A program made the position numbers and the translations under genes. DNA of 64,000 nucleotides from an uncultured Lachnospira sp. GTDB lineage: Bacteria > Bacillota > Clostridia > Lachnospirales > Lachnospiraceae. The notes beneath the pieces are model-generated. The model saw only the letters and a list, made by a program, of their open reading frames with translations, did not search any database and was not told the DNA's origin. Where the stretch lies: NCBI GenBank assembly GCA_910589305.1, contig CAJUTV010000002.1, forward strand, positions 124,001 to 188,000, given 5' to 3'. This document shows positions 35,493-42,241 of the stretch, one piece after another. The first letter of the stretch is position 1, and each line of letters opens with the position of its first letter.

Positions 35493-35515
35493 AAAAATAG
35501 ACAGTGAGGGCAACT

Positions 35516-36283
35516 ATGATGGATGAAGCAAGTAAAGATAAGCTATGGCAGAATTATTCAAAAACACATAATGCTGATTTACGAGATCAGCTTATCTTAG
35601 AGTATGCACAGTTGGTCAAACTAGTTGCTGGAAGAATGAGTATGTACTTGGGGTATAATGTTGAATATGATGACCTTGTAGGGTATGGTGTGTTTGGTTT
35701 GATTGATGCGATAGATAAATTTGATTATGGCAAGAATGTTAAATTTGAAACCTATGCAAGTTTAAGGATTCGAGGTGCTATTTTAGACCAGATTAGAAAG
35801 ATGGATTGGATTCCAAGGTCATTACGCCAAAAACAAAGAAAAATTACAACTGCTATGTCAAAAATTGAGTCAGAGACAGGACGTGCAGCAACCGATGAAG
35901 AATTAGCTGCAGAATTAGGCATATCTTTAGAAGAATTTAATAATTGGCAAGGACAGACAAAAATGACAAATCTTATTTCTTTGGATGAATATACCAAAGA
36001 AGGAACAGAAAACAGCAAGATGGAAGCCGTTGGAAATGCGCGTTTTGAATGTCCAGAAGAAGCCGTTGAAAAACAGGAATTAAAAAAGATATTAGTAGAG
36101 GCAATTGATTTATTGACAGAAAAAGAACGCGAGGTCATTGTGCTTTATTATTATGAGGAGATGACGTTAAAAGAAATTAGTATTGTTATGGAAGTTTCCG
36201 AATCAAGAATTTCACAGCTGCATACAAAAGCTCTTAATAAGATGAGGAAAAAGTTAGGAGATTATATGGGAATACTAGCATAG
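35516..36283 (+). CDS. fliA: Flagellar sigma factor FliA/SigD (sigma-28 family)
   Basis: This sigma factor transcribes late motility genes such as flagellin. The 255-residue protein has region 2 (LVKLVAGRMSMYLGYNVEYDDLVGYGVFGLIDAIDKFD, then ETYASLRIRGAILDQIRKMDWIPRS), region 3, and a region 4 helix-turn-helix (about 200-245, with MTLKEISIVMEVSESRISQLHTKAL). The IRGAILD..R..DW.PR stretch is diagnostic of the sigma-28 group. GTGAGGG is the ribosome binding site for ATG 35516; ATG 35519 is an alternative. Confidence 0.96.
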   Translation: MMDEASKDKLWQNYSKTHNADLRDQLILEYAQLVKLVAGRMSMYLGYNVEYDDLVGYGVFGLIDAIDKFDYGKNVKFETYASLRIRGAILDQIRKMDWIPRSLRQKQRKITTAMSKIESETGRAATDEELAAELGISLEEFNNWQGQTKMTNLISLDEYTKEGTENSKMEAVGNARFECPEEAVEKQELKKILVEAIDLLTEKEREVIVLYYYEEMTLKEISIVMEVSESRISQLHTKALNKMRKKLGDYMGILA

Positions 36284-36324
36284 ATTTGCTTTGATAAAAA
36301 GATGCAAGAATGGGGGATTAAATT

Positions 36325-37935
36325 ATGGTTAATAATTGTAAGAAGGGGTATTTTCAATTTGAAGTAAGGCCAGACGGTTTATATTTAACAGTCTATCCTC
36401 CAAAAGATAAGGAACAAGCTGTGGATGTTGAGAAAGCAGTTTATTACCTTAACAAAAAAAAGATTTTTAATTATGATGCAGTGGAGATGAATGAGGCCTT
36501 TAAAAAAGGAGCTACAAAACCAACAACGGTTAAAATTAGTGATGACAAATATTTTGCCAATCAAGAATTTGGGGATTATACAATGAGCAGTGATTGTATG
36601 CTTGTTGAGGCAGAATTTTATCCGCCATTTATCGGCGCACAGGAACTTTCTATAGAAGAGATTGTTAGTGATTTAGAGCATATTGGTGTGAAAAATGGCA
36701 TAAAACTTGATGTGGTTGAACAATTTGTAAAAAATAAAAACTATTTTGAGCCTATGATTATTGCAGAGGGAACAACAGTTCGACAAGGAAGAGATGGTTT
36801 TGTTGAGTATAAGTTTAACACACAATTAAAACCTGTGCCAAAAGTCAACGAAGATGGAACAGTTGATTTTCATACATTAGAAAATGTCAACCATGTAAGA
36901 AAAGGCGATGTGCTTGCTGTATTGCATCCAGAAGATAGGGGGGAGCCAGGTGCCGATTTATTTGGCAGAGTGGTACTTCCCAAAAAAGTAAGACATGCGA
37001 AGCTTAGAACTGGAAAGAATATGCGAATATCTGGAGATGGACTTCGATTGCTTGCAGAAACCGATGGGCATGTTATATTAGAAGGCGACAAAATATTTAT
37101 GTCTAATGTATTAGAGCTTATTGATGTCGATATGTCTACAGGTGATATTAATTATAATGGTGATGTTTATATTAAAGGAAATGTTTTAGCAGGGTTTACA
37201 GTGAAGGCATCTGGCGATATTTCAATTAATGGTATTGTTGAGGGTGCCACGATTGAAGCGGGCGGCAATATTACATTTAACAGAGGCGTTCAAGGTATGA
37301 CAAGAGCCATTATTAAAGCAGGTGGAGATGTTGTTACTAAATTTATTGAGAGTGCAAAGAATGTTGAAATTGGTGGCAAGCTGGAAGCAGGTTCCATTTT
37401 ACATAGTAAAGTAAATGTTAAAGGACCAATTATTGCCACTGGAAAAAAAGGTCTGATTGTCGGCGGTGAGGTGCGTTCGATTGTTTTAATTCAGGCAAAG
37501 ACATTGGGCAATGAAATGGGGACAACAACAGTACTTGGTGTTGGTGTTGACCCTTCAACCAAAAAGCGTATTGATGAGATAAAAGAGAATTTGCAGGAAT
37601 TGACAGAGTCAAAGGCAAAATTTAATCAAGTATTGGATGTATTGCGCAAACGACATATGAGTGAGGGCGAATTGCCTCCTGATAAGAAAGAATTACAACA
37701 AAGCACAATGCGTAAAGTGATTATGATAGAAAAAGAATTGACAGAACAAAGAAATGAACTGGAGCAATTAAAAGCACAACTTCGAGAAGATGGCAATGCA
37801 AGAATAAAAGTATCAGGCAACGCCTATCTTGGCTGCAGGTTAGTATTTGGTGAACAAATCTATTTTGTTAAAGATAGAATTGGACATTGTCAGTTTATCA
37901 AAGAAAAAGGAGAGATAAAGAGTTATCTTCTATAA
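36325..37935 (+). CDS. FapA/DUF342-family polymer-forming protein
   Basis: The 536-residue protein matches the FapA (DUF342) family: an N-terminal domain, a right-handed beta-helix core (about 235-390), and a C-terminal coiled coil (about 400-500). The core shows repeated G-D-I/V steps, such as GDINYNGDVYIKGNV and ASGDISINGIVEGATIEAGGNITF. Proteins of this family are often found next to fliA in clostridia; the role is unclear, and surface or scaffold functions have been suggested. The domain assignment is firm. Any motility function is inference from position. Confidence 0.82.
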   Translation: MVNNCKKGYFQFEVRPDGLYLTVYPPKDKEQAVDVEKAVYYLNKKKIFNYDAVEMNEAFKKGATKPTTVKISDDKYFANQEFGDYTMSSDCMLVEAEFYPPFIGAQELSIEEIVSDLEHIGVKNGIKLDVVEQFVKNKNYFEPMIIAEGTTVRQGRDGFVEYKFNTQLKPVPKVNEDGTVDFHTLENVNHVRKGDVLAVLHPEDRGEPGADLFGRVVLPKKVRHAKLRTGKNMRISGDGLRLLAETDGHVILEGDKIFMSNVLELIDVDMSTGDINYNGDVYIKGNVLAGFTVKASGDISINGIVEGATIEAGGNITFNRGVQGMTRAIIKAGGDVVTKFIESAKNVEIGGKLEAGSILHSKVNVKGPIIATGKKGLIVGGEVRSIVLIQAKTLGNEMGTTTVLGVGVDPSTKKRIDEIKENLQELTESKAKFNQVLDVLRKRHMSEGELPPDKKELQQSTMRKVIMIEKELTEQRNELEQLKAQLREDGNARIKVSGNAYLGCRLVFGEQIYFVKDRIGHCQFIKEKGEIKSYLL

Positions 37936-38015
37936 CAAAATAATGTTGTGTGTTTTTAGACTTTATAAATTGGAAGTAAAGCGATAGCAAAGTTCACTAG
38001 AAAGGTTGTGTTATA

Positions 38016-38324
38016 ATGAGTGTAAGACCAATAGATATGCTTATGGTTCCTCAGATGAATGAGGTTTCGCATATTAAGCAAAGTGAAAATTCAAAACCAT
38101 TAGTAGAACAAACAAATATATTTAATCAAAATCAAAAAGAGATTGAAGTAAAGTCCGAACAAGTCAATACAAAAGATAATGTTGATTATAAAGACCAAAA
38201 ATATGATGCAAAAGAAAAGAGCAACAATGAATATTATGGAAAGAAAAAGAAAAATAAAGCTGGCAATGATGATGGTTCAGTGGTTGTAAAGAAAAAAAAT
38301 ATGAATTTTGATATGAAAGTGTAG
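38016..38324 (+). CDS. Small charged protein, end of fla/che operon
   Basis: No family is recognised. The 102-residue protein starts SVRPIDMLMVPQMNEVSHIKQ and has a Gln/Asn/Lys-rich middle. It ends in a lysine-rich patch (KKKKNKAGN, then VVVKKKNMNFDMKV). It has no membrane segment and is probably largely disordered apart from its ends. AGAAAGG lies before the ATG. Its stop codon is followed at once by a dispersed repeat and then by the terminator hairpin that closes the operon. Confidence 0.65.
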   Translation: MSVRPIDMLMVPQMNEVSHIKQSENSKPLVEQTNIFNQNQKEIEVKSEQVNTKDNVDYKDQKYDAKEKSNNEYYGKKKKNKAGNDDGSVVVKKKNMNFDMKV

Positions 38325-38353
38325 CAAGTAAAGCTGGTTATAAACGGTTGCTT
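38323..38353 (+). repeat. Dispersed intergenic repeat, copy 4 (most diverged)
   Basis: AGCAAGTAAAGC is followed by TGGTTATAAA and closed by TTGCTT. The ends AGCAA (38323-38327) and TTGCT (38348-38352) can pair. It agrees with copy 3 (59441-59472) at about 22 of 30 aligned positions. It begins within the stop codon of the upstream gene. Confidence 0.45.
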
Positions 38354-38405
38354 TTATGATTCTTTTGTAGAAAGCTGTAATATAAGGATAGAGATGAAGA
38401 TTGAA

Positions 38406-38458
38406 AACAATAGAATCCATGTTTTGCAAGGATTCTATTGTTATAAATTAAAATTTTT
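38406..38458 (+). terminator. Terminator-like hairpin closing the fla/che operon
   Basis: A perfect 13-bp stem pairs 38406-38418 (AACAATAGAATCC) with 38430-38442 (GGATTCTATTGTT), loop of 11 nt. An AT-rich tail with a five-T run follows at 38454-38458. The T-run is not immediately adjacent, so termination may be partial. Confidence 0.65.
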
Positions 38459-38469
38459 AATCACAAGAG

Positions 38470-38549
38470 TTGTGTCTGGGTGTTGCTTGCCACAAACTTG
38501 TAAGAACTTTTAGTTCTTTGTGCAAAAAGAGCGCGGAAATGAGGAAAAA
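38470..38549 (+). repeat. Structured leader element, copy B
   Basis: This segment is clearly related to 44177-44264 upstream of deoB. The first 27 nt (TTGTGT to CACAAA) match at 23 positions. A hairpin AAGAAC-tttta-GTTCTT follows, and the shared CAAAAAG and CGGAAATGRGGA then lead into the ribosome binding site. It ends at the ATG of the SwrB-like gene. See the findings. Confidence 0.65.
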
Positions 38550-39374
38550 ATGACAGGTATAGAAATTTGTCTACTGGTTGCAGGAATCGTATTTTTTGCA
38601 GTCAGTTTTATGGTGGGGAATAAAAAGGAAGAACATAGTGAAATGGTGACCTTGTCCCATGAATTAAGTCAACAGGATAGAGAACGAATACAAGCACAAA
38701 TTGATGTCCTTGTTAAAGCACAGGTTGATGAAATTATAGATGGACATATTGAAGCTATTTGTGAGCAAACAGAGGCGCAATTAGACAAAATATCTAATAT
38801 AAAGACACTTGAATTAAATGAGTATGCAGAAACAGTAATAAAAGAGATAAATAAAAATCACAATGAAGCTGTTTTTCTTTATGATATGCTTAATGAGAAA
38901 GCAAAAGAGGTAAAAAATACAGTTAAAGATGTCAATATAGCAAAAGACCAAGTGATACGAATGGAACATTCATTAGATAAAAATTGGTTTAATAAAGATA
39001 GTATAGTTGATTCAAAACCAAGTGAAGGTGATGTAAATAGTTTAATAACAGAACAAAAAAATCAAATGGCTCCATCTTCTATTATTCATAATGCAAATAC
39101 AGAAGCATTGATGGACGAGATGTTAGCAAATGTTATGGAATCTGAAAAAACAAAAGTATCACAAGATAATGAGCATAATAATTTGAAGGATATCGTATCA
39201 AATTCAGATGATGAAGAATTAAAAGATGAATCTTATGACAAAAACGAAAATAAAAATGATAAAATCTTATCTTTATATGAGACTGGAATGTCTAATAAAG
39301 ATATCGCAAAGACATTAGGGCTCGGTGTTGGAGAAGTCAAGCTAGTTGTAGACCTTTACAAAGGTCTTAGATAG
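38550..39374 (+). CDS. SwrB-like membrane-anchored protein with C-terminal HTH
   Basis: The 274-residue protein has one N-terminal membrane helix (about 5-22). A long charged, partly coiled-coil region follows (about 35-140), then a low-complexity acidic linker. The last 36 residues contain ILSLYETGMSNKDIAKTLGLGVGEVKLVVDLYKGL, a helix-turn-helix-like segment of the DUF6115 type. B. subtilis swrB, just after sigD, has the same overall build, so a role in flagellar assembly is plausible but not proven. ATG 38550 has GAGG upstream; the GTG at 38520 lies in the leader element. Confidence 0.7.
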   Translation: MTGIEICLLVAGIVFFAVSFMVGNKKEEHSEMVTLSHELSQQDRERIQAQIDVLVKAQVDEIIDGHIEAICEQTEAQLDKISNIKTLELNEYAETVIKEINKNHNEAVFLYDMLNEKAKEVKNTVKDVNIAKDQVIRMEHSLDKNWFNKDSIVDSKPSEGDVNSLITEQKNQMAPSSIIHNANTEALMDEMLANVMESEKTKVSQDNEHNNLKDIVSNSDDEELKDESYDKNENKNDKILSLYETGMSNKDIAKTLGLGVGEVKLVVDLYKGLR

Positions 39375-39387
39375 CAAAAGATTTAGT

Positions 39388-39434
39388 CAACTCCCCCACG
39401 ACCTAAAGGTCATGGCTTTCAAATCGTTTAGTTG
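39388..39434 (+). repeat. Possible IS200/IS605-type terminal hairpin relic
   Basis: CAACT (39388-39392) pairs with AGTTG (39430-39434), enclosing CCCCCAC and a perfect GACCT-AA-AGGTC hairpin (39400-39411). Then comes ATGGCTTTC. Ends of IS200/IS605 elements often carry a CCCCCAC...CTAAAGG...GTGG-type hairpin. No transposase or TnpB gene is present nearby, so at most this is a remnant or a captured end. Confidence 0.3.
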
Positions 39435-39499
39435 TGATAACAGCTTACGCCTTTGACCTTTATCCCAATAGATATTGCTATCAATGGAAGGATTTTATT

Positions 39500-39952
39500 A
39501 TGAATATTAAGTATTATTTAAGAGGACTAGGGATAGGATTGGTTATTACAACGTTGATATTGACAATTTCGCATCATATTAGTAATCCTAAAGCAGATGA
39601 GGAAAATACACAACCTCAAACAACAACGGGTTCCGTTCTTGCATATACAAAAGAGGACAAGACTAAAGATGAAGAAGAGACAACTCAGCAGTCGCCACAG
39701 GCAACAACACAGCAGGTACAGCCAACAGAAAACAATGATGACAATACAGAAATAACCATTGATATTCAAGGTGTCTATTATGGAACAGATGTAGCTGATT
39801 TATTGTATGATGCGGGTGTTATAACAGATAAACAGGAATTTTCAGATTATCTTAAAGAACATGGTTATGATACAATGATTCGAGAAGGTTCTTATATATT
39901 TACAAAAGGTGATACATTTGAAAATTTAGCAAAAATTATTACAAGGTCATAA
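39500..39952 (+). CDS. Small membrane protein with MltG/YceG-like segment
   Basis: The 150-residue protein has one membrane helix (about 9-27), a Thr/Gln/Glu-rich linker (about 34-85) and a C-terminal segment (about 90-150). That segment, with GVYYGTDVADLLYDAGVITDKQEF and REGSYIFTKGDTFENLAKII, resembles the LysM-like part of MltG/YceG lytic transglycosylases. The catalytic part of MltG is missing, so it is unlikely to be an active enzyme. The frame is open to GTG 39434, but AAGGA before ATG 39500 decides the start. The function is unknown. Confidence 0.65.
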   Translation: MNIKYYLRGLGIGLVITTLILTISHHISNPKADEENTQPQTTTGSVLAYTKEDKTKDEEETTQQSPQATTQQVQPTENNDDNTEITIDIQGVYYGTDVADLLYDAGVITDKQEFSDYLKEHGYDTMIREGSYIFTKGDTFENLAKIITRS

Positions 39953-39996
39953 TGGTATGAATGTTCAAAAATAGTGGAAGAAAATGAAAAAGGTAC

Positions 39997-40025
39997 TTGA
40001 TTTATAATGTAAGTATTGTTATAAT
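39997..40025 (+). promoter_or_regulatory. Promoter for rpsB-tsf (extended -10)
   Basis: TTGATT (39997-40002), 17 nt, TATAAT (40020-40025), with TG one base before the -10. This is one of the best promoters in the window. It would leave an RNA leader of about 100 nt before rpsB. Confidence 0.75.
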
Positions 40026-40054
40026 CATTTTCGTGTGAAAAAACATGCAGGTAG

Positions 40055-40126
40055 ATTTTATAGCTGGTGCCAAAAGATTTGGTTGTTATAAAAGTTGAAG
40101 CTTGCAAAAGATTATAACCGGAGGTA
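40055..40126 (+). promoter_or_regulatory. Structured rpsB leader, possible S2 autoregulation
   Basis: The leader can form GCCAAA/TTTGG around 40063-40082. Alternatively GGT and TATAA of GGTTGTTATAA (about 40081-40091) can pair with TTATAACC (about 40112-40119), leaving a 3-nt bulge, directly before the GGAGG ribosome binding site. The two foldings share bases. Ribosomal protein leaders are often autoregulated, but I know of no described S2 leader in Firmicutes to match this to. Confidence 0.35.
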
Positions 40127-40131
40127 TTAAA

Positions 40132-40872
40132 ATGAGTGTAATTTCAATGAAACAATTACTTGAAGCAGGTGTTCATTTTGGACATCAGACAAGAAGATGG
40201 AATCCTAAGATGGCAGAGTACATCTATACAGAAAGAAACGGTATTCATATTATTGATTTGCAGAAATCTGTCGGCAAAGTAGATGAAGCTTACAATGCAG
40301 TTTCTGATATCGTTGCTGATGGTGGTACCATTCTTTTTGTTGGAACAAAGAAGCAGGCTCAGGATGCTATTGCAAACGAAGCACAGCGCTGTGGCATGTA
40401 CTATGTCAATGAGAGATGGTTAGGCGGTATGCTTACAAACTTTAAGACTATTCAAAGCAGAATCACACGTCTTAAAGAAATTGAAGCAATGAAGGAAGAT
40501 GGCACATTTGATGTACTTCCTAAGAAAGAAGTAATTGGATTAAATAAAGAACTTGAAAAGTTGACAAAGAATCTTGGTGGCATCAAAGAAATGAAGAGAC
40601 TTCCAGATGCTATTTTTATAGTAGACCCTAAAAAGGAAAGAATTTGTGTACAGGAAGCACATGCACTTGGCATTACATTGATTGGTATTGCAGATACAAA
40701 CTGTGACCCAGATGAATTGGATTATGTAATACCTGGCAATGATGATGCGATAAGAGCAGTAAAGCTTATTGTTGCAAAGATGGCAGATGCAGTTATCGAG
40801 GCAAATCAGGGTGAAGAAAATGCTCCTGCTGATGTAGCATTTGAGGAAACAGAAGAAACTGTAGAAGCATAA
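40132..40872 (+). CDS. rpsB: 30S ribosomal protein S2
   Basis: S2 joins the small ribosomal subunit late, near S1. The 246-residue protein has the hallmark start ISMKQLLEAGVHFGHQTRRWNPKM, KKQAQDAIANEA, and WLGGMLTNFKTI, with LPDAIFIVDPKKE in the second half. It ends with an acidic tail, as usual. CCGGAGG precedes the ATG; upstream in-frame ATG 40102 is in the leader. It heads a two-gene operon with tsf. Confidence 0.98.
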   Translation: MSVISMKQLLEAGVHFGHQTRRWNPKMAEYIYTERNGIHIIDLQKSVGKVDEAYNAVSDIVADGGTILFVGTKKQAQDAIANEAQRCGMYYVNERWLGGMLTNFKTIQSRITRLKEIEAMKEDGTFDVLPKKEVIGLNKELEKLTKNLGGIKEMKRLPDAIFIVDPKKERICVQEAHALGITLIGIADTNCDPDELDYVIPGNDDAIRAVKLIVAKMADAVIEANQGEENAPADVAFEETEETVEA

Positions 40873-40939
40873 TGTTGGAAAATTAGAATAAATGTCCCCA
40901 ATAAGGATAAAAAAATTTAGGAAAGAAGGGTATATTACA

Positions 40940-41866
40940 ATGGCAGCAGTTACAGCGGCAATGGTAAAAGAGTTAAGAGAGATGACAGGCGCTGGTATGA
41001 TGGACTGCAAGAAAGCTCTTGCAGCAACAGAAGGCGATATGGATAAAGCACTAGAGTTTCTTAGAGAGAACGGAATAGCAAAGGCAGCTAAGAAAGCATC
41101 TAGAATTGCAGCAGAAGGTATTGTAAAGGTATTGGTAGAAGGAAAGAAAGCAGCAATGGTTGAAGTTAATTCAGAGACTGATTTTGTTGCAAAAAATGCA
41201 GATTTCAACGCATATGTTGATGCAGTTGTTGCACAGGTTCTTAACACCAATGCAAAAGATGTTGATGAATTTCTTGCAGAAAAGTGGAGCAAGGATGAGT
41301 CAAAGACCGTTGCAGATGAGTTGGCAAGCCAGATTGCTATTATCGGTGAAAATCTTAAAATCAGAAGATTTGCAAAGATGGAAGCAGAAAATGGATTTGT
41401 TTCTTCTTATATTCATATGGGTGGAAAGATTGGTGTTCTTGTTCAAGTTGAAACCGATGTAGTAAATCCTGCAATTGAAGAGATGGCAAAGAATGTTGCT
41501 ATGCAGGCAGCAGCACTTAAACCACTGTACACAAGCAGAGATGAGGTTGATGCTGATTTTATTGAAAAAGAGACAGAAATTCTTACAGCAGCAGCTAAGA
41601 ATGAAAAACCAGATGCAGATGACAAGATTATTGCAGGTATGGTTAAAGGACGCGTTAATAAAGAGCTAAAAGAAATTTGTCTCCTTGACCAGATTTATGT
41701 AAAGTCAGAAGATGGCAAACAGACTGTTGCAAACTATATTGCACAGGTTGCTAAAGAAAATGGTGCAAATATTACAATTAAGGGCTTTGCTCGTTTTGAA
41801 AACGGAGAGGGCTTGGAAAAGAAAAATGAAGATTTTGCAGCAGAAGTAGCAGCTCAGTTAGGATAA
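40940..41866 (+). CDS. tsf: Translation elongation factor Ts
   Basis: EF-Ts exchanges GDP on EF-Tu. The 308-residue protein begins MAAVTAAMVKELREMTGAGMMDCKKAL, the conserved UBA-like N-domain. The core TDFVAKN motif follows, and ETDVVNPAIEEMAKNVAMQAAALKP is in the second subdomain. ATG 40940 follows GAAAGAAGGG. A clear terminator lies 46 nt after the stop, so the operon is just rpsB-tsf here. Confidence 0.98.
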   Translation: MAAVTAAMVKELREMTGAGMMDCKKALAATEGDMDKALEFLRENGIAKAAKKASRIAAEGIVKVLVEGKKAAMVEVNSETDFVAKNADFNAYVDAVVAQVLNTNAKDVDEFLAEKWSKDESKTVADELASQIAIIGENLKIRRFAKMEAENGFVSSYIHMGGKIGVLVQVETDVVNPAIEEMAKNVAMQAAALKPLYTSRDEVDADFIEKETEILTAAAKNEKPDADDKIIAGMVKGRVNKELKEICLLDQIYVKSEDGKQTVANYIAQVAKENGANITIKGFARFENGEGLEKKNEDFAAEVAAQLG

Positions 41867-41911
41867 TTTGCATAACAGATGAAATAATGTAAACCTTTAA
41901 AAAGATAAAAT

Positions 41912-41955
41912 AAATCCCTTAAAAATCCAAAAAATAGGCTTTTTAGGGGATTTTT
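41912..41955 (+). terminator. Terminator after tsf
   Basis: AAATCCCTTAAAAA (41912-41925) pairs with TTTTTAGGGGATTT (41940-41953), one G-U pair, followed by a T-run that ends at 41955. Confidence 0.85.
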
Positions 41956-42059
41956 ATTATGGATTTTTTACAATTGGCAAACAACATGTAAACAAAAAAC
42001 AAAAATAAGTTTGTTTATTAAAAGCTGTTACGTTTGTTGTAATAACATAAAACTTCATC

Positions 42060-42088
42060 TTGCTTTTTTTTAGAATATTATATAAAAT
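42060..42088 (+). promoter_or_regulatory. Possible promoter for the chemoreceptor gene
   Basis: TTGCTT (42060-42065) and TAAAAT (42083-42088) are 17 nt apart, in the gap between tsf and the chemoreceptor. The match is moderate. I found no sigma-28 type promoter here, although chemoreceptor genes often have one. Confidence 0.35.
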
Positions 42089-42102
42089 AAGGTCATAATG
42101 TT

Positions 42103-42140
42103 GGGGCAAAACATAGTATTTTCTATGATTGCCCCCTTTT
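42103..42140 (+). terminator. Hairpin with T-run in the chemoreceptor leader
   Basis: GGGGCAA (42103-42109) pairs with TTGCCCC (42129-42135), and inner CATAG (42112-42116) pairs with CTATG (42123-42127). C and TTTT follow. It lies just downstream of the proposed promoter and about 100 nt before the ATG. It could be an attenuator, or a second terminator for read-through from tsf. Confidence 0.6.
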
Positions 42141-42144
42141 AAAA

Positions 42145-42223
42145 GGTTGAAAAAGTAAAAGATTGAAAAAGTAAAAGATTCAACCACAAATTTGTGTATG
42201 AGCTACAAATTTGCATATGGAGA
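42145..42223 (+). repeat. Two consecutive tandem duplications before the chemoreceptor gene
   Basis: TTGAAAAAGTAAAAGA occurs twice without any difference (42147-42162 and 42163-42178). It is enclosed by GGTTGAA (42145-42151) and TTCAACC (42179-42185), which can pair. A 19-nt unit beginning ACAAATTTG then occurs twice (42186-42204 and 42205-42223). This fills the last part of the 375-nt gap after tsf. Confidence 0.8.
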
Positions 42224-42241
42224 AAGGAGCATAATTATAAA

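Noticed and set aside
37960..38015. Sigma-28 promoter (TAAA with GCGATAG) before the small charged protein gene
   Set aside because: The spacing is about 11 nt instead of about 15 and the -10 match is poor.
40540..41292. Long open frame of 250 codons on the minus strand across rpsB-tsf
   Set aside because: It is antisense to two certain genes, has no ribosome binding site or family motif, and its composition is what the complement of those genes would give.
41956..42241. c-di-GMP-I riboswitch before the chemoreceptor gene
   Set aside because: A GGCAAAC-like word is present near 41973, but the other conserved riboswitch blocks and stems are absent.
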